Assembly (NCBI GenBank): GCA_019321725.1
Contig: CM033113.1
Location: forward strand, 8,990,001 to 9,054,000
From: Paulownia fortunei
Lineage: Eukaryota; Streptophyta; Magnoliopsida; Lamiales; Paulowniaceae
Reading direction: 5' to 3'
Length of the DNA: 64,000 nt
The notes beneath the pieces were generated by a model. That model made no database searches, was not told where the DNA came from, and saw only the letters and a list, made by a program, of their open reading frames with translations. Both the position numbers and the translations under genes were made by a program. Position 1 is the first letter of the stretch. Each line of letters begins with the position of its first letter. This document shows positions 36,532 to 49,416 of the stretch, piece after piece.

Positions 36532-38292
36532 TTATATAATACATGTAAAATGTATAATGAAATGCATATCATTGAATGATGCAATAAATCTTTTCCAAAT
36601 GAAAATCCCCCCGCCTCCCCCAATAATATTTAAGCAGTCCTTTTCAAGTTTTGCCTACCTCAATTATTTCCTTATGAAATTATGAAATACAAAAATACTT
36701 GTATTCCTAATTGAATTCATTTCCTTATTAAGTTAGAACTCTTTAGTTTGGTAAGTTTTTTTTTCCTTTATTCTCGTTTGATATATTTTCTTCTCTTTGA
36801 TTACTTGTCTTACATGTATCACTTTTCCTTTATTTAGTAATACATATCCTTTCCATATTCACCTATATGCTAATTGAATAATATATAAGTAGTCATATCT
36901 TCAAGTTCTTTGTAGTTTGGTTGAAAGAAAAGAAGGCACATCTTTTGAAGTAGTAATTTGAAAATGGGTGGAAGAGTGGGATATGAAATCTGTTCTGGAT
37001 GGAGGATGAGATAATGTCAAAATTATAAAACTGGTCCTATAATTATGAGGTAGTAATTTTGGTGATTTCAGAATTTGAGAAGGTGGCGCTCATATTGTGG
37101 CGCTTTCAATGTGGTGCATGAAGGTATATCAAAGGTGGGCGCCATTGTGGGCTCTTATGTTGTAGCACTACCTTCATATATCTTGGCCCTTCAATGTACC
37201 TATAAGATTGGCTTTCAATGCACCTATGACATGAGGACCACAACGAAGGTACATCAAAGGCGGCGTTCATATTGTGCTGCCATAACATGAGATCACCTTC
37301 GATGTACCTTCATATATTGAAGGGATATTGAAGGACCATTGAGCACCGTCTTCAATGTAACTTTAATATACCTACAATATGAGCACCACAATGTACTTTC
37401 ATACTGAAGGCGCACCACATGTGGTCCCTTTAAAAACAAAAATTATTGTTTTAAAAATAAAAAAAATATTGTCTAGCAAGAGCCACATGAATTGATGTTC
37501 TGAAGTAAACAGTTAATTTTTTTTGAAAGAGTTATTTCGTAAATAAAATTTTTAATTTATCATAAATTATTGAACAACCCTTTCAACGAATTATCATTTG
37601 TAAATATCTCAATTGTAGCTAGAAGAACATGTGCATGCCATTGCTTAGATTCAAGATTTTTATATCAATTAAATATTAATTATAATTATAGACAAATTAA
37701 TTACTCAATGTAGTTTCGATATGGTCTTTCGAGCAATTGTCAGGATTATATTGATAACAATTCATATTTTTACAAAATAATGAAAAAATATGTTAATTAT
37801 GAGCAATCTGTAATATACATTCTACTTCCAGTAGCTATAATCTACAATATTGAAAAGAATACAATACTATATTGAACCGGTTTATTGGTTGTAGATTATA
37901 TAAATAAAAATTTAATTATTTAATTATTTAAAGATTGGTTAGTAGAGTCGAGAAGGGGCACGTAAGCCCTTATTCAAGTAGGTGATACCCACTTCAAGTA
38001 GAAGGCCTAGTTAATTTTCTTAAAAGATTTTATAGTATGAGCTATCTTAGTTGAAACTAGATATTTAAATCTGTCATGTAGGAATTGTCCAAGTCGCTTA
38101 CAACTTTAGGGGTTGTTTTTAATTATTTTTATATTTACTGAATTTATTATTTTCAAACATATCGGGATTAACAAAAATGTTCAAATTTTAAATACAATGT
38201 GATTTGTTGTAATAATTGTTGGACTAATTGAAGTCAACTCCTCTCCAAGTAGCTCGCTGAGTAATAGGTTCCTACTTGTGCATGAAACCCTT
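36503..38292. other. Gene-free stretch between two retrotransposons
   Basis: It includes a microsatellite, unassigned AT-rich DNA, the inverted-word cluster at 37075-37430, the dispersed repeat at 37430-37660, and further unassigned DNA to the start of the Athila LTR. No gene is recognised. The open frames 37075-37290 (plus) and 37106-37288 (minus) overlap on opposite strands within the repetitive cluster and are not credible. Confidence 0.45.
37075..37430. repeat. Cluster of short repeats in both orientations
   Basis: Degenerate copies of AAGGTACATCAAAGG or its reverse complement (CTTCAATGTACCTT-like) occur many times within 350 bp, along with GGCGCTCATATTGTGGCGC, GGCGTTCATATTGTGCTGCC and, in reverse, CAATATGAGCACC. 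It is richer in G+C than its surroundings. A single copy of the word lies at 29093-29112. Confidence 0.6.
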
Positions 38293-40874
38293 TGATAAGT
38301 GCATATTTTGATATATTTTTGTATTAAATTCTTTATACTTTTTTTAATTTATTCTTGTTGATATCATAGTTGTATTAATATTTTGTGTTAGGAATCAATT
38401 AACAAAAAAATATCAAAAAGAGCCAAAATAAAATTGAAAAAGACAACACATTTCGTGAACAAGTTGAAAGATAAAATTTAATAGGATGAAAGAAGCATTA
38501 CAATTAGAAGAAAAACGTCACTTTTGCCTAAATCCATCATGTGTAAATCAAAATATATACAAGAAATCACTTGAATTTTGCAAATAATTATTGGTTCAAA
38601 ATCAATATGTTTCCAAACTAGTACAATTTTGGTATTTTGGATATAATTCCATGGTCAAAAGCCCTATGAAACTAAATTTTACTTCATTTGAAAATCAGAA
38701 TTACAATTTTTCTATTGAAAACTCAACCCAATTCAACCTTAATTATAGCAGAAAATTTTGAAAAAAATCTATCTATGTTGCCACTTGAAAGATGCAAATA
38801 ATATCCACCTACTCATTAGGATACTTTCTCACAACTAATTATCTTTTATCTCCATTAACATCTTCTCTACCTATATGCATAACCCACAAATTCTCACTTT
38901 GGCAATAGGTATGATTACATGGTTGATCCCAAAACCTAATTTTGGAACACAAAATAATCAATTTTAAGAATTTTTTAAGTAAAAATAATCATGAAAGGAC
39001 AATTAAGCATGATACATGTGAGTATATTAGTTGGGCCTGAGATCAATCTGACCAATATTTAAGCATGAAATTTTAAGATTTAAAAATAAAATAAAATAAA
39101 GTTAACATGAACCTTAGAATCTTAATTGAAGTAATAAAAAAGACAGAATCCTCAGCTGGCCCACACTAATTATGTGGCTTTTCATGCTGAAGCACCGATT
39201 AAGCTGTTTGCACAAACTTGTCCTTTGCTTGGATTTTTCATTTCCAACTACTCTTTTACAAAATTGGTCATGTTGTGAAAATCTTCTAATTATTATGTTT
39301 GTTGAATAAAGTCTTAACTATTACTATTGAGTTATTGACACCTTGAGGATTGCGAGATAATTTTGTCAACAACAATTGGCGTAAAATTTACATGATTCGA
39401 CTAGCTGCACGTGAAAAATTTATGTGAAAAAATATGATTACAAAAGTTGATTTAAATACAATATATGTATGTATTATTATTCTATGGTGGTTATAAACTT
39501 CCATATGTTGTCAAGATTATGCATTATTTATTTTATGTAATTTTTAATAACCAATCTATAAATACATGCCTAAGTGCATGGCAAAATGGTAATAATAATA
39601 ATAATAAAGCAAATTGCAATTTTCTCTTTCAATCAAGTATACATTTCTCTCTATTAATTGGAATTAAGTTATTTAAGTTGAAAAAATAAGCTAAAGGGCA
39701 ATGGTACAATTTTTATGTAATCACTTTTCCAAAATCAGCTGATTGTAAGGATAAAAACGAATGACAAAAATTTAGATTTAAAAATGATATGTGGATTTAG
39801 ATCATAATTAAATTTAATTTGGAGTGCATTTGGAATGAATTTGAAAATAATAATTTAGGCACTCTTCTACTATAAATAGGGACTCTTAGATGACATTCAA
39901 CACACACAAAAACCCTTATACGGGGAAAGAAAGTCTTATTATTGTCTTTCTTTAGGCTAAGTTTCTTAACTCTATTTTTTCTTTTATTTTTAGTCTTTTC
40001 TACTGTCATTATGTCTTCTAAATTTTATTTAGTTGAGAAGAAATGAGGAAAATAAATAGTTATAAAGGTGCATAATGTTCAGGTGCATAATGTTCAGGTG
40101 CATTGTATTATTATTTTATTTTTTGATTGAAACCCTCCTTATTTTATGGTGATTCTTGATTTATGTATCTCCAATGACACAATAAATACTTAACAATAAA
40201 TACTTAAGTTTATTTAGCTTATTGTACGATTCTACTTCACCGATTACTAATGTCAAACCTTGAATTATTGTAAATAAAGGAATGCATAAATACTTGATCC
40301 CATAAATAAGTGTTGGCATTAAAACCCTTTTTGTTTAGTGACGATTCTTGATTTTTGTATCATCAATGGAACAACAAATACTTGGGTTCATTTAACTTGA
40401 TGTACGGTTCAACCCCACCGATTGTTAACGTGAAATCTTGATTTGTTGTAGATGAAGGGGTGTATAAATATTTGATCCCATAAACAAGTATTGATGTTAA
40501 GATATAATTTGCAAAAAGTAAGACAATATCATGATTACCTTAATGCATGAGTTATTTGATAAAATCTTCCTATTGAAACCGTTGTTATGTATGGATTCCA
40601 ATTATGACATTTAAAAGAGGTAGAAAGAATAAATAATCATTCATCCATTCAAAATTCAAGAGCAGATCCCTAATCCTTAATACTTTTATTATTTTATTTT
40701 ATTTATTATAGCATATTTTATTTTTTATATATTCCATACCATATAAATCATATTTTTTTAGAAATATAATTCTGAAATCTTCAAACAACTTCTCTGTGGA
40801 TTGACCTCAAACTCACAAGAAATTTATTACTTAACACAACATATACTTGGGTTTGCAACCTTAAAGTTGTAGTA
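38293..40874 (+). repeat. 5' LTR of the Athila-like element
   Basis: Starts TGATAAGTGCATATTTTG and ends CTTAAAGTTGTAGTA (the 3' LTR ends TTGTGGCA). It aligns with the 3' LTR at both ends but holds about 1.05 kb more in its middle (roughly 38800-39930), so either this LTR gained an insert or the other lost DNA. A clear LTR promoter, CTATAAATAGGGA, lies at 39869-39881, within the part missing from the 3' LTR. An (AAT)n run lies at 39590-39606. Open frames in the LTR are not genes. Confidence 0.75.
39871..39877 (+). promoter_or_regulatory. TATA box in the Athila-like 5' LTR
   Basis: TATAAAT within CTACTATAAATAGGGACT, followed about 30 bp later by ACATTCAACACAC, a plausible start region for the element's own transcript. 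Confidence 0.55.
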
Positions 40875-40880
40875 AGTTTC

Positions 40881-40898
40881 TGATGCCATTGCTGGAGA
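40881..40898 (+). promoter_or_regulatory. Decayed primer binding site of the Athila-like element
   Basis: TGATGCCATTGCTGGAGA resembles the TGGCGCCGTTGCCGGGGA-type sequence found after the 5' LTR in this lineage, with several C to T and G to A changes, as expected of methylated, ageing DNA. Confidence 0.6.
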
Positions 40899-41219
40899 AA
40901 GTAAGGTAAGTATTTAGGTTTGTAAATATTTTTCTTTGTAAATATTGTGTTATTATATGTTCATATGGTATCGTAGTCATAATTCTCGTCGTTTAGTTTG
41001 AAATAATTCTGAAACTTTATTTGAAAATTTGTTTAAGTCACCTCCACACACTTCCACTATGGCAAAAAATAAAAGTGTCCAAGATAAAAACGAGAATCAA
41101 CAGGTATGTACCAAGCATTATTACATGCAACCTTCTTGAAATTATTCTCCTTCTTGATTTATTTTTCCTTTCAATGCAAATAACTTTCTATTCAAACCAA
41201 ATATGATCTCTTTATTTCC

Positions 41220-44200
41220 TAATTACCATGGATTAGACTCGAAAAGCCCTTACTTGTATCTAAAAAAATTTGATAAAGTTTGCGCCACTTTTGAAGATCA
41301 AACTTGTACAAATGAGATCGTTAAACTCAAATTATTTTCTTTTCTTTAAAAGATAAAGCAAAAACTTTGCTTAACTCTTTAAAACCTAGGTCAGCTGGTA
41401 CTTAGCAAGAAATGCAAGTTGAATTTTTGAAAAAGTCATGTCCAACTCATAAAACTAATGCTTTGAAAAAACAAATTCAAATTTTTTCTTAAATATCTAA
41501 TGAACTTTTTTTAAATGTTGGGAAACATTTAAAAATTTGTTGAATTTATGCCCACATCATGATTTTGAAAAGTGACACTTAATTATTTTTTTTTATGAAA
41601 GTTTAACTACTTTCAACAAAATATTTTGTTGAAATAATGTGTAATAGTGAGTTTCTTGATAAAGAATCTCATGAAACCCTAGAATATCTAGACCATTTAG
41701 TAGAAAATTCTCAATCATGTCATAATGTTAATTTTTCGAAGGTTTTATTAGATCTAATCTTGCTAATAGTAATAAAGAAAAATATTACCTTAGTTAAGAA
41801 GATGATTTAAATGCTATGATTGCTAGTTTAATAAGAAAAGTTGAGGCCAGAGAACTTAAAAAAGTAAAAAAAATCAGATCTATGCAAGATGAAGAAGTTT
41901 GTATCATTTGTGAACTTGTTGGACACTCCACCAATGAATGCTTAAATATTCCAGTACATGGAAATGTCATGAGCACATTCAAAAAATCATTTTCATTCTC
42001 CAAATTCTAAAACTTACAATCCACAATAGAGAAATCATCCAAATTTTAGTTAGCGAGATGAGAATCGTGCACAACCATTACATTTACAAAAGCCACCAAA
42101 CTTTCTTTCTAATTCAGCTCCACATACAAAATCCCTTGAGGAGATTTTGCAAGAATTTATGCATGGACAAACAAACATCAATAACCAGACTTCACAAGCC
42201 ATCAATGAGATCAAAAACATATTTTTAACATTGACAGCTTCTTTGCGTACTCATGAAAAAGGTAAATATCCTGATTAATCTCAACATAATCCTTCCACTC
42301 AATGTCATGTTTCTTCTTTAGGTGAAAATTCAATCAAGAAGACTAATTCATTAAAACTCTTCGCAATGGAAAAGTTGTTGATGAGACTATTCACCCTAAA
42401 GAGAAAGATTCTAATCCACCTTCAGAAATGAAGAATAGAAATAGCCTTGACAATAAAGGTAAGTTTAATGAAGGTGAGTTCGAAAATGATGCAAAAGAAA
42501 AATACTCACCTCAAACTCACTTTTCTCAAAGATTGCAACCGAATTAAAAGTTGAACTCAAATGCTGAAATTTTTGAAATTTTTAAATAAGTTGATATTAA
42601 TACTTGTTGGATACAATCAAGTAAGTTCCACTTTATGCCAATTTTTTGAAAAATATGTGTACAATCAAAAGAAAACATCATTACAAAAGAAAATATTTTT
42701 AACTGAAAGTGTTAGTTCAATAATTCAACAATTAACTTCACCGAAGTACAAAGATCCAAGTTGTCCAACTATTCATGTACCATAGGAAACATTAACATAG
42801 AGTGTGCCTTGCTTGATCTTGGTGCTAGTGTAAATCTTCTACCTTTTTCAGTTTATCAATAGTTAGGTTTGAGGGAACTTAAAACTACTGTCGTTGTACT
42901 CCAACTAGCTGACAATTTAATTAAAGTTTCAAAGGAAATAATAGAAAATGTGTTGGTATAAATTGATAAGTTTTACTTTCCAGTGGATTTCATTATTTTG
43001 GACACAAAGCCTATTGTACATATACATACACAGATTTCTATCATTTTGGGTCATCATTTTCTTGCAACTTCAAATGCTCTGATTAATTATAGTAATTGTA
43101 TTTTGAAGTTATCTTTTAAAAATATGACTTTGGAACTAAACGTGTTTAATATTTGTAAGCAACTTACAGAAGATGTCGAAGTACATGAAGTTGATTCAAT
43201 TGAAGAACTTGTTCACGAATATTTTACTTTCACTAATTCATTTGATCATCTGGAAACTTATTTTGAAAGTGAAAGTATTTATAAAAAATCACACTCTAAT
43301 ACTCTCTGAATTTTCATAGGTACAAGAAAAATATTTTTGGAAGCCAAGGTTTGAAGAAATTTCATCATCAACATTACAACCTGTTCCACCAAGTATTAAA
43401 GCTCTAGTGGTTGATTTGAAATCTCTGCCATTTGATTTGAAATACTCTTATTTGGATGAGAATAAGACTTTTATAGTAATAATTTCTTCCAAAGTTGATG
43501 CATTCCAAGAAGGTAAGTCGATCGAAACTCTAAAAATGTATAAGAATGCTTCAGGATGGGTTATTGTTGACATTAAAGGTACTAGTCCTTTAATTTACAC
43601 ACATAATATCTATTTAGAGAAAAATGCTAAAAGTTCAGAGAAATGCAATGAAGGCTAAATCCTAATATGAAAGACGTAGTGAGAAATGAAGTCATTAAAC
43701 TCTTAGATAATGGAATTGTTTATCCTATATCTGACAGCAAATGGGTAAGTCCTATTCAAGTTGTATTAAAAAATCTTGAGTTACTGTAGTCAAGAATGAG
43801 AATGATGAATTAATTCCAACTAGAACTATTACTGGTTGACAAATGTGCATAAAACTCAACTCAGTTATTAGAAAAGATCATTTTTCATTACCTTTCATAG
43901 ATCAAATATTGGAAAGAGTTGTAGGACATGAATTCACTGCTTCTTAGATGAGTATTTTGGGTATAATCAAATTGTAATTGAACTTAAAGATCAAGAGAAA
44001 ACTACTTTTACATGTATTTTTGGTACTTTTGCATATCAAATGATGCCTTTTCGATTATATAATGCACCAATTATATTCCAACGATGCATGCTTAGTATTT
44101 TTAGCGACATGGTAAAATGTTTTCTTGAAGTTTTTATGGATGATTTTTCTATTTTGTGTAATTCATTTGACAATTGCTTGTTTAATTTAGAAAATATTTT

Positions 44201-46252
44201 GATCAGGGGTGAAGAAAAAAACCTTGTACTCAATTGAGAGTAATTCCATTTCATGGTAACAACTGGTATTGTTTTTGAACACATTATTTCATCAAAAAGT
44301 ATTGAAGTAGACAAATCTAAAATCGAGTTAATTGCTAATTTGCCAATACCAATGTTTGTGAATGAGGTAAGATCATTTTTAGGATATACTGATTTTTATA
44401 AAAGATTTATCAAATATTTTAGTATAATATCTAAACCTTTGTGTAATCTTTTAACAAAAGACACTATTTTTGAATGGACTGAAAATTGTGAAAAAACTTT
44501 TGTTAAACTTAACAACATGCTTGCGTCTGCTCCAATCATACAACTTCCTGATTGGAGTTTACCTTTTGAAATAATGTGTGATTCCAGTGACTAAGCTGTC
44601 AGAGCTGTCTTAGGACAAAAAAAGATAAGAAATCATATGTCAGTTACTATGTAAGTAAAATTTTGAATAGTGTTCAATTGGATTATTCAACAACTGAAAA
44701 AAAATTACTTGTTGTAGTTTTTGCATTGGATAAATTTAGATCTTATCTTGTTGGCTCACCGGTTGTTATTTTTAGTGATCATGTAGCTTAGAAATATATT
44801 TTGTCAAAAAAAGATGCCAAACCCAAACTAATTAGGTGGATTCTCTTACTCCATGAATTCAACGTTACGATTCAAGATAAGAAATGAGTAGAGAATATGG
44901 TGGCTGATAATTTGTCGAAACTTATTTGTGATGACTCATTTAAAACCACACTCATTAATGACACTTTCACTGATGAACAACTATTTAATATTCCTATATT
45001 ACTTTGACTTGCTGACATTGTTAATTTTCTTGTGACAGAAAAGATGCTACCGTATTGGAATTCCAAAGATAAAAAAATATTTTTGACTAAGGTTAATTTT
45101 TTTTATTGGGATGATCCATACCTATTCAAATATTGTCCTGATCAAATCTTTTGGAGATGTGTGCCTGATAATGAGAAAGGTAATATTCTTAAATTTTGTC
45201 ATTAGGAGCATATGATGGCCACGTTTTGGCAAAGAAAATCTCTGTAAAGATCTTTCAATGTGGATTTTATTGGCAAATTCTATTTAAAGACACTTACACT
45301 TTATGCAAAAGTTGTGAAAATTGTCAAAAGTTAGGATCAATTTCAAAGCGAAATATAATGCCTTTACACCCTATTCTAGTGATTGAAATCTTTGACTGTT
45401 GGGAAATTGATTTCGTGGGACTATTTCCATTATCATTTGATTTTATTTATATATTGGTCGCCATAGATTATGTCTCAAAATTGATTAAGGCAATTCCCTA
45501 TCGAAACAATAATCACAAAATAGTGATAAATTATTTGAAAGAAAATATTTTGAGTCGATTTGGAATTCCTCGATCCATTATCAATGATGGGGAAAAATAC
45601 TTTTGTAAATTTTTTTTTAGAAATTTAATGAGGAAATATGAAATCATACATAGTTGCAACTCCTTATCATCCTCAGACAAATGGACAAGTTAAACTTACG
45701 AATAGGAAGATAAAATAAATTTTGAAAAAAATAGTTAACTCAAATCGTAAAGATTGGTCTTTTAGACTTACCGACATACTTTGGGCATATAAAACTACTT
45801 TTAAAATATCATTCGATATGTCTTATTATAGGTACGTTTATGGAAAACCTTGTCATTTACCTTTTGAACTTGAACATAACGCTTATTAGGAAATCAAAAT
45901 GTTTAACTTCAACCTTGATAAAGTTTCAAAATTACACAAATTGCAAATCAATGAACTTTAAGAATTGAAAAATGATACATATGAGAATTCTAAAATTCAT
46001 AAAGCAAGAATCAAAGAATTTCTTGACAATAAAATTTCATGAAAAACATTTGAGGTTTGTCAAAAGGTTTTGCTTTATAATTTTTGATTGCATTTGTTTC
46101 CTGAAAAACTGAGATCGAGGTATAGTGGTCCTTTTGTTGTAAAAAAGGGATATCCTTATGGGGAAATTGATATTGAAAATCTTAGAAATGGTAACGTATT
46201 TAAAGTAAATAGACAAAGACTTAAATCGTTCCTAGAGAATCAATTTTCATAA
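41220..46252 (+). pseudogene. Athila-like gag-pol remnant
   Basis: A gag domain is readable near 41225-41600 (KLKLFSF, then KTNALKK-like text). A CCHC knuckle CIICELVGHSTNEC lies at 41902-41943. Protease with LLDLGASVNLLPFSVY lies near 42812-42860, followed by PVDFIILDT and GHHFLATSNALINY, a characteristic Athila block, at 42980-43090. Reverse transcriptase spans about 43650-44590 with FMDDFSIL (catalytic DD kept) near 44140. RNase H follows to 44930, then the integrase zinc region (CKSCENCQKL near 45310), the core with DFVGLFP near 45410 and its C-terminal part to 46252. Stops are frequent, with frameshifts near 45650 and in the RT. Confidence 0.88.
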
Positions 46253-47284
46253 GAGAAATTCTTTTTCTTTCTAACCCTTGTTATTATTAGTATGTGTATA
46301 TATATATATATTCTCTAGTTTTATTTGTTTTGTAGGCTTATTTCTTTTATTATTTTTCTTTTCTTTTTCTAATTAAGTGACTAATAACGGTACTCCGTGG
46401 CTATTGAAGTCAGATTTATCAGTTTCCCAAGCAATTGAAATCTTTGTACAAAGTTTCTCTCTTTTTCTCATTCTCTTTTCTTGTTCTTTTCAAAATAGAT
46501 GACATTCTTCTAACTCTCAAGAAATGATTTTCTTTTCTTCCTAAAAATGAAAATTTCAAAATTCATAAAACTAGAGTTGAAAGATTAAGGATGCTTATGC
46601 AAAAGAGCATCCTAGGGGATATACGATAGATAATTAAAGTAAATGAAAGAATAGTAGGTGAGTTTTCACATGAGTTTTCAAACTTACTTACTAAATACAT
46701 GGATGTTTTTGGTAAAAACACATATTAAAAAAAACGAAGGGCGAAAAATGCAAGATTGTTAGAAATGTGCTTGATGGACTTACAACACAAAGTGTCATTC
46801 TTTAGGAATGGTTTCTAAAAATCGAGAAAATTAAATTTAATTCATTATGGATGGATCGAGTAAGGAGTCTTTAGATGACATTATATTGACTTTTAAGATG
46901 CATTTATGTAGAATAGTGCAATGTGCAATTTTTGATTTATGAAATCACTTCTTAGATTAATATGAGCATTATAGTCTTGAAAATCTGATATTAAAAGACC
47001 TTGTTTGCCAGTTTATAAGAAAACTGGATGAGATTTTCGAATAATAGAGGGTGTTTAAGCCATTATTAGATATAAAACCTGAGGAAGATGTGAGCTACAG
47101 TCACAACATGTATATTCATGTAGAAGTAGCAAATTTTCATTTTTGTGTCCTTATTTTCAACATTTTTTACAAAAAAAAAAAAGACGTACAATAAATACAT
47201 CATCTGTTCAGACCTTAATAAATAGCACCGCATTTATCCATTTTTGAACAACTCACTTTCCCAAAAAAATGAAGAATACAAAAA
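46253..47284. other. Untranslated region after pol in the Athila-like element
   Basis: AT-rich, with a TATATATATA run near 46300. Stretches of the plus strand near 46860-47110 read like a broken protein (words such as SLDDIILTFKMHLCR and LILKDLVCQFIRKLDEIFE between stops). I cannot assign this; it may be a decayed env-like frame or part of the transcript that brought the LOG copy. A poly(A) run lies at 47171-47182. Confidence 0.4.
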
Positions 47285-47810
47285 ATGGAAGGGTCTTCCA
47301 CTCGCAAGTTCAACTGTATTTGTATCTTTTGTGAAACTAATTCGGAAAAAAATAATTAGTTTATAGGGACAACCAATAACCTTGGTAGAACCTTAGTAGA
47401 AAGAAAAATTCATTTAGTGTATGGGGAGGTAGTCTGGGTTTAATGGGGAGTGTTGCTACTTCTGCTCATGTAGGAGGAGTCAAATTTTTAGGAGTTATCC
47501 CAAAACCTTTAACAATATTGAATATCACATGTATGACCATTAGAGATGAGCTAAAAGTGTCACATATTCAGGACAGAATGCCTAACATGTTAAACAATAC
47601 GGAGGCATTCATCACTCTACTTGGTGGTTTTGGTACATTAGAGGAATTATTCCAAGTTGTCTCTTGGGTACAACTCAACATTCACCAGAAACCTGTAGGT
47701 ATTCTAATGGCAATGGTTTGCAATCTTTTGTAAATCATGATGTAGAAAAATATTTTATTTAACCATCTGTGAGATGAATTCTCATATGTGTCAGAACCTG
47801 ACCTATCATT
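47285..47810 (+). pseudogene. Intronless LOG-like (cytokinin riboside 5'-monophosphate phosphoribohydrolase) pseudogene
   Basis: LOG enzymes release active cytokinin bases from their riboside monophosphates. From an ATG at 47285 the plus strand reads a LOG N-terminus (KFNCICIFCETNSEK, then LGRTLVERKIHLVYG), a LOG core (GSLGLMG, GGVKFLGVIPKPL, AFITLLGGFGTLEEL, QLNIHQKPVGIL) and a C-terminal part (VEKYFI, PSVR). Lesions: a stop at codon 25 (47357), a one-base loss in the glycine codons near 47426, a frame change near 47706 and a stop before PSVR. The conserved PGGxGTxxE motif reads LGGFGTLEE, and the Arg/Glu block before it (RKAEM in the family) reads DRMPNM. Plant LOG genes have several introns; here the coding text is continuous, so this is a processed copy. 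It lies between pol and the ACATTGGGGACAATGT word of the Athila-like element. Confidence 0.88.
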
Positions 47811-49416
47811 GGCTCATGTGGATTGGTCCAACGAGGACAATAGTAAAAAATATAAAATGAATTTGACTCTCAACCTATGAAATATATCCTTAATGGTTTC
47901 AACTATTAGTGTATATATTATATTGTTTCAACTTTATTTTTCAATAAGTAACATTTCAGGTAATATCTTCTAAACTCTGCTTCCCTATCTATTTTCGACA
48001 TTGGGGACAATGTCTAGATTAGGTTGGGGAATGAAATAGTTGATATAATGTCTTGTGTGTTCAATGTGTGTTTTTTTTTCTAATTTTTTTTAAGAAAAAA
48101 AAAATTTCAAGCGTATTTTCTTTTGGGTCTATTGAAATCATGAAAAAGGGTGGTAGAGTAAAGGATAACTGCAATACTCTTGATACACACCCCTATTTTT
48201 TTTGCATAACATGGCAAATTTGTGAAGTTTTTAATGAAAATTTATGAATTGTCATTTTTTTTAGTTGTAGATATTCTTTCAGCTTCAATGATTAAAATTA
48301 AGCACGAATAATGTGGTTTGATTGATGATGGGTGTTGTTCTGGACTTTGATATTGTTCTTTGGCTAATATGATTTTTGTAATAATTATACTCAAATCTTT
48401 TTGCACAAATAGTTATGTTATTCAATGTGGAGACAAATATGTCAAAAATAGATAGTTCTTATGCCCTCATTTTAATCATCACTTGGATTTTTGACATGAA
48501 GGGGTTGAGTGTTAGAATTTTTTTTTTGGTCTCTCGAGGCGAACGACTGATTGAGCACCACTTGAAAATGATTAAGACATTAGGCTTCCTAGCACTATGC
48601 CCAAATCAGCTTGTTCCCCATGTGATGTTCTAAGAGAATATCCCCCATAGTGAGCCACTTTGAGTCTTTCAATAAACAAGAATTTTTTTTGGTAACCATA
48701 TCTTCTTATCTAACCTAAATATACTATTATCTTACCCTTGTTCTAAAAATAATTTAGAATTTAAGAGATATTCCATTGATAAGGTGAGCTTACAAAAGAA
48801 ATTTGGGTTGGAATATAAGATAAGTGTGGGGGAGTTTTTCTTCTAAAAAAAATAATAAAAAAATTACAAAGTGTTAAAAATATTATGAGTTGCAACTAAA
48901 AATGGGATGTTGCAAAATCAATAATAATATTGAAGAGGAGTTCAATTAAATAACAATAGGCCCCAATGTTGAAATTCGTGGAGTATGAGAATTTTTCATT
49001 GATAAACTCTATATCTCCAATCCCATAAAGTTTTTAGAACTTTTGTTGCATCCAATCCTTTTACTTTGTAGCCACATCACTACCATTTAGCCCCATTACA
49101 ATATTTTTTATCGACCTTTTGATTTCATGTGGTGTCTTCGGTGTAGTGGAGGTATCGAATGAAAAGCCTATGATTTTTAACTCTTCCATTAGAGATTAGG
49201 TGATGGTTTTTATGAGGTTATATGGGAATTCTTGTTTGAAGCATGTATGGTTTCGTTACTGTTGACATTAACTATTCATACACACACACACACACACTAA
49301 AAATATGCTTATTGTGAAAATGTATTGATTTTTTAATGACTAAGGGTTAGATTCAATATTTGTTTGATTTCATTTCCACATTATTTAGTTGCTTCCTAAG
49401 AATAATGGTTGGAAGT
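47811..49416. other. 3' internal region of the Athila-like element
   Basis: Non-coding. It contains ACATTGGGGACAATGT at 47998 and TAAGTGTGGGGGAG near 48820, words typical of the region between pol and the 3' LTR in Athila and related elements, poly(T)/poly(A) runs near 48070-48110 and an (AC)n run at 49275-49298. Open frames at 48053-48633 are not recognised. Confidence 0.55.

Noticed and set aside
37075..37290. Overlapping open frames on both strands
   Set aside because: They arise from the repeated short words of the cluster and have no protein-like features.
47285..47810. Possibility of a functional LOG gene
   Set aside because: An early stop, two frame changes and altered active-site motifs rule out a working product from this copy.
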